From Dipylidium caninum (lineage: Eukaryota > Platyhelminthes > Cestoda > Cyclophyllidea > Dipylidiidae), in contig QEYB01000981.1 in the NCBI GenBank assembly GCA_017562135.1, positions 434,001 through 498,000 of the forward strand: a stretch of DNA of 64,000 nt, given 5' to 3'. The position numbers and the translations under genes are program-made. Shown here one piece after another: positions 49,964 to 62,404 of this stretch. How positions within the stretch are numbered: the stretch's first letter is position 1; every line of letters starts with the position of its first letter. Below the pieces are notes generated by a model. That model saw nothing but the letters and a program-made list of their open reading frames with translations. It searched no databases and was not told the origin of the DNA.

Positions 49964-51889
49964 ATGGCTGAGGCTGCCCCGGAGAACAAGCCTATTAATC
50001 CGAAAATCGGGATAATTTATCCCCCTCCAGAGGTTCGCAACATCGTTGACAAAACTGCTAGCTTCGTTGCTCGTAATGGACCGGATTTCGAATCGCGAAT
50101 TCGCCAAAACGAGATCAATAACCCGAAATTTAACTTTTTGAGTCCTACCGATCCCTACCATGCTTATTATCAACAAAAAGTGAAAGATTTCACTGAAGGC
50201 AAGGCCGTCGAATCTATGGGAATGCGAGTGACTGTGCCATCGGCTGCCCGTTTGGGTCAGGATGCCCCGAAGATCATTCAGGAAACTTTCATTCCGAAAG
50301 ATCCTCCACCTGAATTCGAGTTTGTTCATGATCCAGCTTCTATCAATGCCTTAGATATTGATATCGTCAAACTAACTGCTCAGTTTGTATCACGTAATGG
50401 GAAACAGTTTCTTGCTCAGTTAATGAACCGAGAGCAACGAAATTATCAATTCGACTTCCTTCGTACTCAGCACAATATGTTTGGTTATTTTACGAAGTTA
50501 GTTGAGCAGTACACTAAAGTGTTAATACCTCCGCGCGACTTAATTAACGGATTGGAGGAGGAGTTGAAAAATCCTAAATCCATCCTGGATCGTGTCAAAT
50601 ATCGTGTCGAATGGCACAAATACCAGGAGCGTCAGAGACGCAAAGAGGAAGAAGCCGCTGAAAGGGAACGTATGGCTTACGCGCAAATTGATTGGCACGA
50701 TTTCGTCGTAGTTGAAACAGTGGATTTCCAACCTAACGAGTCTGGCACTTTTCCAATGCCAACAACACCAGAGGAGGTCGGAGCTCGTGCTATAGCTGAC
50801 GAGCGTGGCGATGTTCTGCCTCAACAAAATGAGCCGCCTAATAATGCTCCCCCACCTCCCGGGTCTTTTGATCCTCTTCCGGACGAGTTGAACAATATGG
50901 AGGACGAAGAGGAAGACCTAGATGAAGACCAGCAGGAAGAGACCCCTACCGCAACTCCCGCTGTTACAGTAACTGAAACGAGGATTGAGCAACATGAGGA
51001 CGTGATGGATGATGCTGGCGGCGAAGATATGGAACTGTCCGATGAAGAAGAAACTTCTGTTCCACCACCACCGTCATTGCAAGGGCAATCAAAGCCAGCT
51101 CGTCCTCTACCGCCTTCCGCCGATCAGGTCCTTATTCGTCATGACTACGATCCCAAAGCCGCTGCTGCTTATCGGGAGGCTGCAGATGCTCAAAAGAACC
51201 AGGTTATGCTTGTCTCGCCCTTCACCGGTGAAAAAATTCCAGCTAGTCAGGTACCGAAACACATTCGTGTAGGTCTGCTAGACCCCAAGTGGTTAGAACA
51301 ACGGGATCGAGAAATTCGGGAGAAGCGGGAGCAGGAGCACGTGTACGCCCCAGGTGCATTAATTGATAGCAACCTGAAGCAGCTGGCTCAACGAAGATCA
51401 GATATCTTCGGTGTGGGATCGGAAGAAACTCAGATAGGTAAAACGCCTGAGGAGGCGGCTGGTGTAAAACAGACGAAGCCGGATAAGCTCATATGGGACG
51501 GTCACGCTGCTTCGGCAGAGGTGGTGGCCAAGCGAGTAAAGGACTACATTACTCCAGATGACGTCAGGGCACACTATGAAGCAGAGCAGCAGTTGGAGAA
51601 GGAGCGGGCCAAAATTGGGGCGCAGCTGCCTTCCTTGAATCCCTCTTCCGGTCCACCCCCATTCCTGATGAGCTCGGCCCCACCCCCTCCTCCACCAGTC
51701 GGAACGGGGTTGGTGGGAAACATGGTTATACCGCCCGCCTTCCCGCCTTTCATGTCGCCAGGGGGAATGATGCCACCGCCTCCGCTCACTTCCATGATGC
51801 CACCGCCACCACCACCACCACCCATACTGGTGGGTAATGGAGGAAATAACGAGGAGCCTGAGACGAAGAAACCCCGAGTGGGCGACTGA
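49964..51889 (+). CDS. SF3A1: SF3A1, U2 snRNP splicing factor 3A subunit 1, without C-terminal ubiquitin-like domain
   Basis: One uninterrupted frame of 641 aa; ATG at 49964 (MAEAAPENKP). Two SURP modules are clear: IVDKTASFVARNGPDFESRI at about residues 25-75 and KLTAQFVSRNGKQFLAQL at about 128-175, each followed by FDFL/FNFL. After an acidic Asp/Glu region comes the DYDPKA block and the SPFTGEKIPASQ motif typical of SF3A1, then a Pro/Gly-rich tail ending ETKKPRVGD. SF3A1 belongs to the SF3a complex that anchors U2 snRNP to the branch site; SURP2 binds SF3A3. Human SF3A1 is 793 aa because a ubiquitin-like domain follows the equivalent of KKPR. Here a stop comes at that point and no such domain is readable in the 450 nt before USP39. 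It is the only single-exon large gene in the window. Confidence 0.95.
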   Translation: MAEAAPENKPINPKIGIIYPPPEVRNIVDKTASFVARNGPDFESRIRQNEINNPKFNFLSPTDPYHAYYQQKVKDFTEGKAVESMGMRVTVPSAARLGQDAPKIIQETFIPKDPPPEFEFVHDPASINALDIDIVKLTAQFVSRNGKQFLAQLMNREQRNYQFDFLRTQHNMFGYFTKLVEQYTKVLIPPRDLINGLEEELKNPKSILDRVKYRVEWHKYQERQRRKEEEAAERERMAYAQIDWHDFVVVETVDFQPNESGTFPMPTTPEEVGARAIADERGDVLPQQNEPPNNAPPPPGSFDPLPDELNNMEDEEEDLDEDQQEETPTATPAVTVTETRIEQHEDVMDDAGGEDMELSDEEETSVPPPPSLQGQSKPARPLPPSADQVLIRHDYDPKAAAAYREAADAQKNQVMLVSPFTGEKIPASQVPKHIRVGLLDPKWLEQRDREIREKREQEHVYAPGALIDSNLKQLAQRRSDIFGVGSEETQIGKTPEEAAGVKQTKPDKLIWDGHAASAEVVAKRVKDYITPDDVRAHYEAEQQLEKERAKIGAQLPSLNPSSGPPPFLMSSAPPPPPPVGTGLVGNMVIPPAFPPFMSPGGMMPPPPLTSMMPPPPPPPPILVGNGGNNEEPETKKPRVGD

Positions 51890-52339
51890 ACCAGACGTTG
51901 CGATAGCGTGTAATCACCGCGTTTTTATACGTTACGTTAAAATCGTTGTTTTCTTAGTTGTTGCTAGGGCTGGCTTTATTTAACTTGAGATATTTACATT
52001 TGATTTTTTATGCAATCTGGTAATGCCAATACCTACTGGCTTCCGAAGGTTCTTCGGATCGGGGTTCCGCTTTGTCAGTCAGCCTAGCCGTGTAACTGGT
52101 AGCCGATATTCGACACTAGTGTACGCAGGCTTAACAACACATGATTAATAGACAATTTAAGGAATAGTTAAACCTCCCATATACTAGATCCACTCTCCTA
52201 AAGAAAATCAACGTGCTTCCTGAAAGCTTGCCATGTCCATTGCCGAGAATGACATCTTGCTTACTGGATTACTTGTGGCGCAATCAGTACCTCTTTTAAA
52301 CTGAAAAATGCTTTATTTAAACTGTACACGAATTTCTTA
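51890..52339. other. 3' region between convergent SF3A1 and USP39
   Basis: The two genes end 450 nt apart, facing each other. No additional exon was found on the plus strand, notably nothing resembling the ubiquitin-like domain of SF3A1. The stretch should contain both 3' UTRs. Confidence 0.45.
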
Positions 52340-55300
52340 TCAAGCTTCTTCAGATTTCTTCGAATCGCCATTTTCGTTGTTAATTGTCTTTTCAGCTTTC
52401 GACGCTTTTTCGTAGAAAGGATTTGGAATTGTTTTGTTCACTGCCCAAACCTGTAACAAAAACAAAAGTAAGCGATAGTGAGAAGCACGATCCAACCGGA
52501 TAAGAAGCATTTTTGCCTCTCCCCAAGGTGGGGCATGCGTTCATAATCGCGGGGACAGCGTCATTCATACCTGAATGAGAGATTCGCTTAGTGGAATCAT
52601 TTGAGGAAGGACCTCATTAACATGAAGATCCTGCATTTCAAACCACTTGCCGGTCCCCCGCTGCAGCACGAAAATTCGGTGAGTACCCGCGCCCGGAGTG
52701 GGAGGACCATCATGTACCACATTGGCCACCAGATCATATATAGTGTGTCTAAGGGGCATTTCATCGAAAAATTGACAAATGTTAGTCAAAACAACTAACA
52801 ATGTCGTTTGCAGAAACCACCATAAAAACTACTATTGGCAGATTCCGTTGTCGCATCGGGTGACTTAGGGACTTCAACTTATGCTCACGCGAAATAAGTG
52901 CGGTCAGGGTGGCCTATAATTTTTTCCCACATCTGATGAAAGTGTATACATACGCAACAGCAGTTCCAACTGTGGATAAATGTACAGCTTAAATCTTGAA
53001 GGCAGGTTAGGGAGAAAGTGCTCTAGGATGTTAACCGCTATAAAGGTAGGCATTTCGAGATTATCTCCAATCGGGTCAGTCTCGATGAATTAACTAAATT
53101 GAGGTAGGTTATACTTACTTGTGCTGGGCGCGTGCCTGCTGATCAAGCAACTCGCCAAAGTCGATGCTTTTGATTGGGAAATTAACGATTGTTGGATTCT
53201 TCTCCAGAGTAAAGATATTTTTGACAATGCGCTTCATGAAGAGGATAAGGTAGGGTGGGAGGCGTTTGAGGCAGAAACGCCGCATGGTGGAGTCGCAATG
53301 CGTTTTGTACTCTTTTTCAGTTATTCCGTTGAATTTGATTAGGAGGGTGGATAACGGCACCTGGGGGATTATGCTTTCCTTGAATTCGTCCAGGTAGAGT
53401 GGCGGTGGTGGCAGGTCACAAGTGAGGTAGAGGAAGCGGGATTCGATCACTCTTGGCTGTATAAAAAAGCGGAAGTAGACTTAATAGCATGCTCCTGTGC
53501 CCGGAGAATGAGGGAGCAGACGCGGGCTGAATTTCACAATGAACTGTGTGGGTCAGCTAGATGCACATTTGGGAGATGTCCTGTGGTCCATAACGTCTTA
53601 CTCTTGGGAAAAGTTTCATAAAGTCACTCTGAACGAGCGTGCGTTCCTCAGGAGGCAATAAACTACTGTTGCCGTTGTTTGGTAGTAAAATGACCAAATA
53701 GAATGTTAGCAATGAGGTAGAGGGTTATCCAAAGTACGGTTTTTTGAAAAGACACTGAATGGGGGAGAGTACATCCAGGGAGAGAGGATTTCGAAATTGA
53801 AATCTTCAAACTCGAAAGCAAAGATTGCGATAGATGAATACAATGCAGTTTTGCTCTGTAAAAACAGGGCAAAGTAAGGGTTCTCATAAAGCTCGACAAC
53901 TACAATTAACTGAAACCAGAATCTTAGGGCAAACATGAAAACATTGGGAAAGTTTCGGTCATTCACAAGCAGTGATTCGAACTGAGTGCGAGGGAGAGAC
54001 ACCTCGTTAAGCTGAGTTGAAAGTAGATATAGTCAAATAAACTTATTCCTAACCAAAACATGCTAACACAGGGCCCATTATAAAAGCGAAAAATTAATCA
54101 GAAGGATTTAACAAGAATGACAGTTCTCTGCCGTTTACACACCATGTACTCTGGGTCCATTGAGTACTGTGCCTCTTGTTCCGGAGTTATGTTGACTGGC
54201 ATCACTTTGTGGCTGTGAATGAGCATCCGACCTCTCAGGGTACTCCCGATTATGGTTGGTTTTACGACACTGCCCTTCACTGAGGGCTTCAAGGTTTGGT
54301 CGAGAGCGTTTAGAAACCATGAGAGGAATTCTAATGCATCGCCCTGCTCCGTAAACTGGAAGCGCTTCTTGCTGCACAATACTACAGCCTAGAATTAAAG
54401 CAATAATATTCAGTAACCGTAGCATTCTGTCTCTCACTTTATAGAAAGTGCAATAAAAAATCATTTACCTGGAGAAACTCGTGAGGGGAAACATGAGTCT
54501 TGAAGTTCCGTGGATTCCACAGCTTACGAATGAGTTCTCCGAATCTGTGAACTAGAAGAGTCATGTGGTCCCCAGCGGCTGTTCGTTTGATCCGTTCCTG
54601 ATAATTTTCAGGACGGAGGAAAAAATCGCGAAGGGGACTGATATGACTTAGCAATTGCAAAATTACATTGCAGTAGTCATTTGCCTAAAAGAACATTTTG
54701 TAGTTTGTGTCCATGCTTTATTTTGGGTAATCGAATGCAATTTCATAGCATGGCGAGATATACCTTGATATTATTCAGACCCACAAACCCGGGATAATAC
54801 GTTAGTCCATTGTAAGCTCGAACCATGTTCGCGTTAATATCAAGCTTTGCGATAGCATCCTTCTGAAAGACGGGATTCAGAAGATACGTGATATCCTCCA
54901 ACGACCCATCCACTATTTCGTAGTTATCAGGCAAACAGTAGAAACGGTGTGTTTCAAGGTTCAAAAATACATGATGATCTTCGTCGACGCTGTGCGTATG
55001 AGCATGCGTGTTCGAACCCCGACCCTTAGAAAGTAGGATTATTAGTACAATCACTGTAAATTACTAAATAAATGAAGCAAAAACACCCACCTGAAAATAT
55101 TTGCCACAAATTAGACATGCATAAACGTTCAAATGACTAAGAGAAACGCTACATAACTTCTCAAAGTCGAAATCAAGCATGTTTCGGTTTATGGTATCCA
55201 GATAAGGGCAAGATCTGCTTAGGTCCACATCAACAGCCTCACTTATTGTCTCGGGTGAAGCGTTTTCTTCTTGCTTGTCAAGTTCGTCCTAAGAATTTTA

Positions 55301-55767
55301 TTGGGGAAATAAAGAAGGTTTTGTAAATGGAACCTAGTCAACAAAACCACCGAGTCATGTACAAACAGAAGGAGCATATGAAAAAATTAAGGTCTACTTG
55401 AACGAAGCATGCAGGAATAAAGACTGACTTTATGTGCGATGGATTTAATCCCAGTAGATCATTGAGGAAACTTTGTGACGCGATTTTAACATTCCACAAA
55501 CAACTGCTCAAACGACCAACACTATGCGTTCAACGCCAGGCTACTACTTATAGCGCTTTTGCAAATATCCATACAGACAAAAGAGTAAAAAGGTATGATT
55601 CTCGACCAGTTAAGAGGGATTGCAGGCACTACTTTCTTAAGAAATATGAACAACGATACCCATCGCTTCAACAGTTCTTCAATTTTCGGCTTCTTTGAAG
55701 CCGCTGATTCTACTTTCGACGACCTCCTCCGATCTGTCTTTCTAGATGCGCCTTCCTTCCTGGCCAT
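52340..55767 (-). CDS. USP39: USP39/Sad1-type, catalytically dead ubiquitin-protease-like splicing factor
   Basis: Eight exons: 55660-55767, 55091-55288, 54764-55024, 54469-54684, 54143-54388, 53119-53456, 52571-52748, 52340-52450; 1656 nt, 551 aa, every junction in phase. Order of motifs: basic N-terminus, zinc-finger UBP (RSCPYLDTINRN, YACLICGKYF, HHVFLNLETHRFYCLPDNYE), then the USP fold (VGLNNIKANDYCNVILQLL, LWNPRNFKTHVSPHEFLQ, DALEFLSWFLNAL, GITEKEYKTH, KNPTIVNFPI, YDLVANVVHDG, GTGKWFEMQDLHV). The USP Cys box normally reads GNTC; here the corresponding position is Asp (ANDYC), so no peptidase activity is expected, as in human USP39. The protein helps assemble the U4/U6.U5 tri-snRNP. Introns range from 66 nt to about 690 nt. 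Confidence 0.96.
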
Positions 55768-58700
55768 TTTGCAGCGGGCTTCGAGTGGGCTAAGATTGCA
55801 CTAACACCACCAACCTACTACATCATCAACATTTTCACACCGCAGATTGAAATTTAGTTGACCACGCGTCCGAATTCGTGAGGAAAAGGAAATTTCATCA
55901 ACTTCAGGCTTTTGTTTGCTTTCCCTTTCTTCTACTTATAGATGGTTGGTAACTGAGTGCCTGCGAATTCTATAATTTCCCTTGTTTCACCCAGCCTGTA
56001 GATAATTTCTACCTTATTGTCTGCACTTCGACCTCCGTTTATTAGAAAGTATACCTCTTAGCTGTTCAACTTTGTTTACGTACCATTGAAAGGACGAAAG
56101 AGGATGTGCTCTTCGCACATGTTTTACATATGTATCTGTATAAGACAAGAAAGCATCGCAAGTAGAAAATCATTCATGTGCCGTGCATGAAATGGAGTTG
56201 CAAAAGAAAGGCTTGTCAAAATTGGCACACCACATATCATTTGATGATTTTTCATCGAAAAATGACTAATGATCTGGCTGTCTAGTTGAAATCCGTGAGC
56301 CCCAAATTGATCAAGCCCCTTGTCGATTTAGATAGTCGGCACATAACATGTGGTGTAGTAGGGAAGCTCAGATGCGAATCACACATTGCATTGAAAAAAT
56401 CAAGAAAATCTATCTATTGTCCCTTCAAATGTGAATCGCAGATATAATTGAGTTGAGCCTAATGAATTCCCTTAAGCTGTTGAGGAATTCAATTGTCGAA
56501 TTTCCCGACACAGCCGGTTCCTTAGCCTTTTGTTCACTTTCCCATTTTTTGCTTATAACTAACGCTTTTTAGTTAGATCGCGAGGTTATGTCGGAACTTT
56601 GAATGATTTTGAGGATACTTTCTTATCTATCTAACTCACAATTAGTTAAATGATGACTAAGAAAACTGTAATACTGCCCCCTTAGTTCTGTGTTCTCTTT
56701 CGTTACAAATATGACCACATGGTTTCATCGGAGAAAGTATTTGTCGTTCACTATGCCAAAGCAATAATTGAAAGCATTCTAAAAATTGCTCCTCACCACC
56801 GATTACACTCTCCTATACTCCAATTGAGGTCATGTTTTTTTAAATGGATCCCCGTGATCGACATTCCTTGTAGCGCTTTGACACTACTCAATTTGCATTT
56901 TTATGTCTATGCGCGAGGACGAAGCTTCCACCCAGTGACTTATTTCCTCGCTGCTTTCTCCACTACTCGAACATATATACTGAATAGATTTCAGGCCTCT
57001 CAGTTCTGTATTTGGAATCAAATTTGCTTAAACAGTCGTTGGGTAAATGTAGACCTGAACGAGTTGTTTGCCTGAATTAAACATTACCGCTTTGTAGCAT
57101 GACAATCCTCTTCCCTTCCATGTCGTCCTCGGTGCGCGTCAAATGCGCCCGATTATAAAGAACATCCGCGTGTGCGCTCATAAGGTCCGCCGATTAGGAA
57201 TTGAATCCTCTTCGGCAAGAAAATGCTCTATTTGGGTTGTTTTCATGCATCCTCTCTTTGCGGTAACCCTTTACTGATGATATTTTCGGGGAAACATAAA
57301 ACCCAATCCCATTACGTGAGTCAACTCCACAGCTCTTGCACTCTTTTTTTCCTTTAATGAAATAACTCACTTATATTCTAACACTTCTCCTGCACAGTCT
57401 TCTCTAATCACCTAATCCTCCGCTTCGATGAGCACGAAATGTCGGAAGACTCCTCCGTGTCGGGAGGCTGTTAGCCCATGACTGAGTTGCCTTCTGTTGG
57501 CCAATTTTACAGGATTCAAGAGAGCGCGACAGATGTAGCGCTTTCCCCCCCTCCTCCCTCCCTCCCTATTTTCCCCTCCTCCTTCTCCTTGCCCCCCAGC
57601 CTCCAGCCCCACCAGCTCACTTCAGAAGACATGTGGGTCCATATGGGATGTGATGGGCTGGGGGCGAGGGTGGGACAGATTTCCCCTCAGTTTCCCTCTC
57701 AGTCTTGCCGAACAGGCATTCTGATCTGTCTCTGATACCCTAAAATAAAGTTGACAGTCAGTGTGACTCAAACAAAAGAAATAATCATTAATAGGTAAAC
57801 GGGTTCCTCTTTAAGATGTGTGTGATCGAGTTCTGATGTGCATCTGTGTAAATACCTCATAAATTTAAAATTCAGAGGCAAATGAACAAAATGTAAGTTG
57901 ATGTGATTTTGGAGTCCCCTCAAAATTTACTCTGAATTACCAAATAATGAAGTACGTTCTTCTATACTTGTCACTGAGATAATAGCTCTTTCGAGAGATT
58001 GGTAAATTGTAGCACACATTCAAAACTTCTCTGTGTCTTTAAAAGCAAAAGTCCTGGTAATCACTGAAAAATCCTCCTTAATGACCGAGCTTTAGCTGCT
58101 CCAGTGAGGGCTGGTGTCTGCCAACTCCACTCTCCCCTCGGGGTGCATTGGGCCACAACCTCTGCCCGCCCTTTGGCCCCGGCCCTCCACCCTGGCCGGA
58201 TCGGCGTCGGACTGGTGGGAGTTTGGTCAAGCCAGCGTCGTGGAGGGTAAATTCCTCCTTGCACGTTTAGATGGTCGCCAATTTCGTAGCAGTCACAGTC
58301 TTTGACGACAGCAGTCAACGGGATCCCTCCTCGGCGTAGTAGACCGGCAATTCCACTATGGAGGCATTTCGCCTTCCACGCCTGACAGTAGGGAGAAAAA
58401 AAGTGGCGGAATTCGTCTGGTGTAATGTCTGCCAAGCATACTCTGCGGGAACCGACTAAAATTACGCGGTTCGAGGACTTTTCGTGCAAATGGAGCAAAG
58501 GGACCACGTCGACTGGGCCACACATACATGGTAAAAGGCTTTTTATTAACCCTTTGATAACTTACAGCCACTAAGTTACGCGTAGATTGTGCGTCTGTTG
58601 ATTGCACTCTTGTTGCTTCCAGTCCGCACTTCTCGATCTGGGCAACAATGATGGCGTCTGTTTAGATTTACCTAGTTTTAGTTTAGGACGGCTTGTCGCA

Positions 58701-59943
58701 CGCCTCCAGTCTGCATCCAAACGCCCGCCTTACGGGCAGCATATTGCGAGGCGGAGGAGGGGAACACGGGGGCATTCAAACGTCAGAAGAGGGGAAGCGT
58801 TTCAATTCCAACGCTTGGTTCACTCCACGGCCTCTCGTGTTACAATTGTTGACAGCTCAGGCCTCAAGCGTCGGCCACGTGGGTCCAGATGGGAGTGTCT
58901 GCGCGGTGCTCACAATAATCCCGATGGGCGGAGGGAGAAAACGGGGGAAGTGGTGAGGAGCAGAGGAAGAGGCAGGTGAAGGAGGAGGAGGAGGAGGAGG
59001 GAGGAGGGAGGAGGGAGGAGAAGCGAAAGGCAGCGAGATGAAGGGAGACTCACTGACTGGCTGACTGACTGACGGACCGATTCGTTGTCTCCCCTGCTAT
59101 CTCTCTCTCTCTCCCCCTCTCTCTCTCTCGCCTACCCCATCTGTTACCCCAAACACGCACGATCTCCTTGACGAAAGCGCCCCGTTCACCGTCTGTTGGA
59201 CCTTGTCTTATCTTTGGAGAACGCACACCGATTGAGGGGATGGGATAAGGGCCACACTCCACCTCCACGTGTCTTTGCTCCGCGCCCACGAGGCGCCAAC
59301 TATTTGCAATCGGCTTCCACCACTTCCACATCTTTGCTAGGCTCCCTTTTACTACTTTGTGATGGAGCATGTGAACAATTTTAAATACCAAGCAGCTCAT
59401 TATGCCAGAGCGCATTTGACACTGTGATGCAAGGCTTTTTACTTTGTGGTATAAAAACCTTTTTATATATCACAATGCTTTCGCGGTATTTGAGCTATTG
59501 CAGCGTCGGGAGCAATCATGACGGGCTTTTCAGTCGCTCCGCTGTAATCGCCATCTTTGAGGCTCGTCCACCCGCCACTGGTGCCGCCTTAGCGATGTGT
59601 AACGAAACTTCCGGCTCACCAACGGCTGCTGAGCGAGGCAAAGCCATGACGAAATTCTGTTGATGCAATGCTCACCCTGTCCAGATTTACATTCTACTCC
59701 ACTCAAGCTCAGAAGTGCGCACATTCCCTTTCGTTGTCATTAGCCACTTTCTTTGCGTGATTGGGTGTTTACTCTTCTCCGGAGTCTTTGGCTTTCGCAT
59801 GGAGCCGTTACATCCACGCCACTGAGGCTATTCAGTTGACCTCATTCATTTTATGGGAAAACTTATGAAATTTTAGAAGGAAGCACAGATTTGTCCCCTT
59901 TTTTAGTGACACATTGCAATCGCTGAGACTAAACGGTGACATT
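55768..59943. other. Gene-poor stretch
   Basis: No supported gene. A 118-codon frame (56719-57075, plus) and a 154-codon frame (58061-58525, minus) have no recognisable motif. Low-complexity tracts occur: CT-rich at 57540-57600 and 59099-59131, and GGA-rich at 58975-59022. Confidence 0.4.
58975..59022 (+). repeat. GGA/GGGA microsatellite
   Basis: About 48 bp of GGA units turning into GGGA units on the plus strand. The G runs are regularly spaced and could form a G-quadruplex. A CT-rich tract (59099-59131) follows 80 bp downstream. Confidence 0.85.
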
Positions 59944-60313
59944 ATTTGGTTGGAAACTATGAAAAGGGCGCACTGTTTAGTTTTTGTGAGGTTGTAAAGG
60001 GGAGAGAAACATTGTAACATACGTCCGACATTCTTGTTTACAAACGTTAAAAGTATTTTACTTACTCATGTTGCTAAGTTTTTCGCAAGTTTTATCCCCT
60101 TTACGTTGTATTTTATGCCGAAACCAGATTTGCGTCTGCATTTCATTAACGAGTTCAAAATGAATCCTAGCATAGCTGCTTAAGCTTCGTAGAACATTAA
60201 GGGAAAAATTGCTAGAAGCTGATTTTACAAATTGCCTTCTGGCAGTTTGACTATCGTCAGGGCGCTTCGTCCCGAAGAAGACTACTGGCCCTTGATGATG
60301 ACGATTACGGTGA

Positions 60314-60344
<31 letters not shown>

Positions 60345-61194
60345 GAGGAAGACGCCTGCAGAATTCTTTAACAGGCACACAAGTGATCGTAAACTTGGGT
60401 TTAAACTAGGAATTGGCCATCCATTCGGCCGGCCGTGTTAAAACCTCCTTTGTGCCTGCCGTACCAACCGACGCAAGTGCAGTGAGTCGAGTGACCGCTT
60501 CAGGAGCAAATGCGCATCTTCGTTGCTGCCTTCACAATACACAACTGCCGTCGTTTTGTCACAAAATCATCAACTTGTGATGAAAAAAGTGGCTTTTGTA
60601 TGACAAGGGAAAACGATCGAGCAAATGGGTAGACGGCAATGCCCCCGGGGCGCTACACCCCTAAGTCGAAATTTCACCAGTCAAAGGAAAATTATGGTTG
60701 GTGTGAGGTGCGCTGCCCAAGAAGTGACCACCCATTATTCCTTCCTTCGCACAACCAGGCTCCGGCGGATTCCCATTACTGTGAAAAAAAAAATGTTAGG
60801 CATGAGGAGAAACTTATGCGAAAATAAAAACCACAATCGCTCGGTCGACACAGTGCGCGGCGACCACATGAAGGTTCACTTACTGCCGAAAAAGGAAATA
60901 ACTCCTCCACAATATGAAATTCTACCACATCCTCCACATTCATCTGATATTTCTCCCACCCACGATTACCTTTTCTCCTTAATTACTACTTGCTTTTTGG
61001 AGAATAACTGTTCAGTAGCCCGAATGATGTTATAGGAGGCCTTAAATTGTGTATTTGCTTGCACAATCGTTGGCAGAAAGTCGTAGATCCCCCTCGGGGC
61101 TACTTCGACCCAATAAAATGAAAAATTAAGGTGAAAAATTGCGTGCTTTGTTTTTGCCTTACATCTAAGGTCCGTTTAATAGTTTCAAGCCTAA
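59944..61194 (+). mobile_element. Mariner-like element relic B
   Basis: Left terminal repeat TTTGGTTGGAAACTATGAAA (59945-59964) and right end AATAGTTTCAAGCCTAA (61178-61194) are inverted copies of each other. On the plus strand near 60914-60990 the frame reads LPHPPHSSDISPTHDYLFSL, the mariner catalytic block (consensus LPHPPYSPDLAPSDY) with the DxxPxxD-type third acidic region, and near 61065 NRWQKVVD, the C-terminal block. The N-terminal part is eroded and a GGA tract (60313-60350) sits inside it. Length 1251 bp, the usual mariner size. Frameshifts and stops make it inactive. Confidence 0.8.
60313..60350 (+). repeat. GGA microsatellite inside mariner relic B
   Basis: A G8 run followed by about nine GGA units on the plus strand. 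It accounts for the polyproline-rich reading frame seen on the opposite strand. Confidence 0.85.
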
Positions 61195-61401
61195 CATGAA
61201 TTGCGATTTGACCACGAGCATTTTAGATGGGAAAAATTTCCCGATCGGCAAATACGTGGTTAATCATAGCGTGCGTCCCTCGGAGCGAAATTCCCAGTGC
61301 GGACAGGCGACTCGGCCAGGGACAACAGCCCCAATGATTGACTGAAGAGCGCGCTAATTTCCCACGCCGGGAGTGTGCGCGCTAACCGCACGTGGCATCG
61401 C

Positions 61402-61432
61402 ACACGAACACACACACACACACACACACGTA
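61402..61432 (+). repeat. CA microsatellite
   Basis: ACACAC run of about 25 bp, followed 40-80 bp later by GTGCGT units (61480-61512). Confidence 0.85.
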
Positions 61433-62404
61433 CCGGGGTGGGGTCGCAGCCCGCACTCGTCCCGTTTTCACACAGGTGTGTGGTGCGTACGTGCGTGCGT
61501 GCGTGAGTGCGCGTACGTTCTCACTGCCGTCATCATGGCCGTCGGAAGGACCGCGGAGGCCTGGTGAGGGGGTGGAGCCCTGACTTTACCCGGGAAGTGT
61601 GTAATGCGGGTGGTGGTTGGGGTTGTAACACACTGAGCGGCTCTCCACTGCACTTGTCAATGCAGTTGACCCACCCTTGCCGCATTAATTCTGGTCTCCG
61701 GGTGAAAAGGGGAGTGATGAATTTATCAACGCATTGTGCGGTTTCGTGCTCTTCGGAGGGAGGGGCTCACGGCCTTCAAGTAAATGGGGAAGAGGCATTA
61801 CTTGAGAGAAGAGAACGGCGCTCAACTTGTGGGCTTTGAGACGAAGGGAAAGGCGGGTTGGCAATTAAACTTAACTGATTAAATTGTCTTTCATCGCCTT
61901 GGTGATGTCTTTTTTAATTTACCCCACGTATTGTCACAATCCTCCCTTCTATCCGTCACTTCATTGTAGAAAAATTTTCCCCTATTGCGAACAACGCGAG
62001 AGGAATGTTATTTGGAGATCTTAGTTGAATACACACTCCTCACTGTTGGCCGCAGAGCCAGAGGCCAATTCACCTTCCCCTAAAACGGGTGAAACCATTA
62101 AGACATGAAGGCACACACGTTTAGCCCTGAGGGTCCCCAAGTTACCACCTTCGCTCCGTAAACAACTGGTGGCTTTGCATTGCTCCAGTCTTTTAAAAAA
62201 CACCTTCCTGTGAACTAGCAACTGCGCAGAGGGGAATTTAAAGCACCGAGTGTGAAAGTATCCGAAAGACGCAACAGTTTCTCTTGCTAGAAATTTTAGT
62301 TTGAACAAGTGAGGTGAGCATTCGATTGAGTAAATCGTGCGCACTCGACCAATTAACTGGGCGATGCTCGGCCTGTGTACTCTGAAGACTTGAGTCCAAA
62401 CCTC

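Noticed and set aside
53663..54002. Two hydrophobic minus-strand frames
   Set aside because: They fall in the USP39 intron between 53457 and 54142; the exons on both sides join in phase.
58061..58525. 154-codon minus-strand frame
   Set aside because: No motif, no splice context, and open frames on both strands due to base composition.
60058..60378. Polyproline-rich minus-strand frame
   Set aside because: It is the antisense of the GGA repeat inside mariner relic B.
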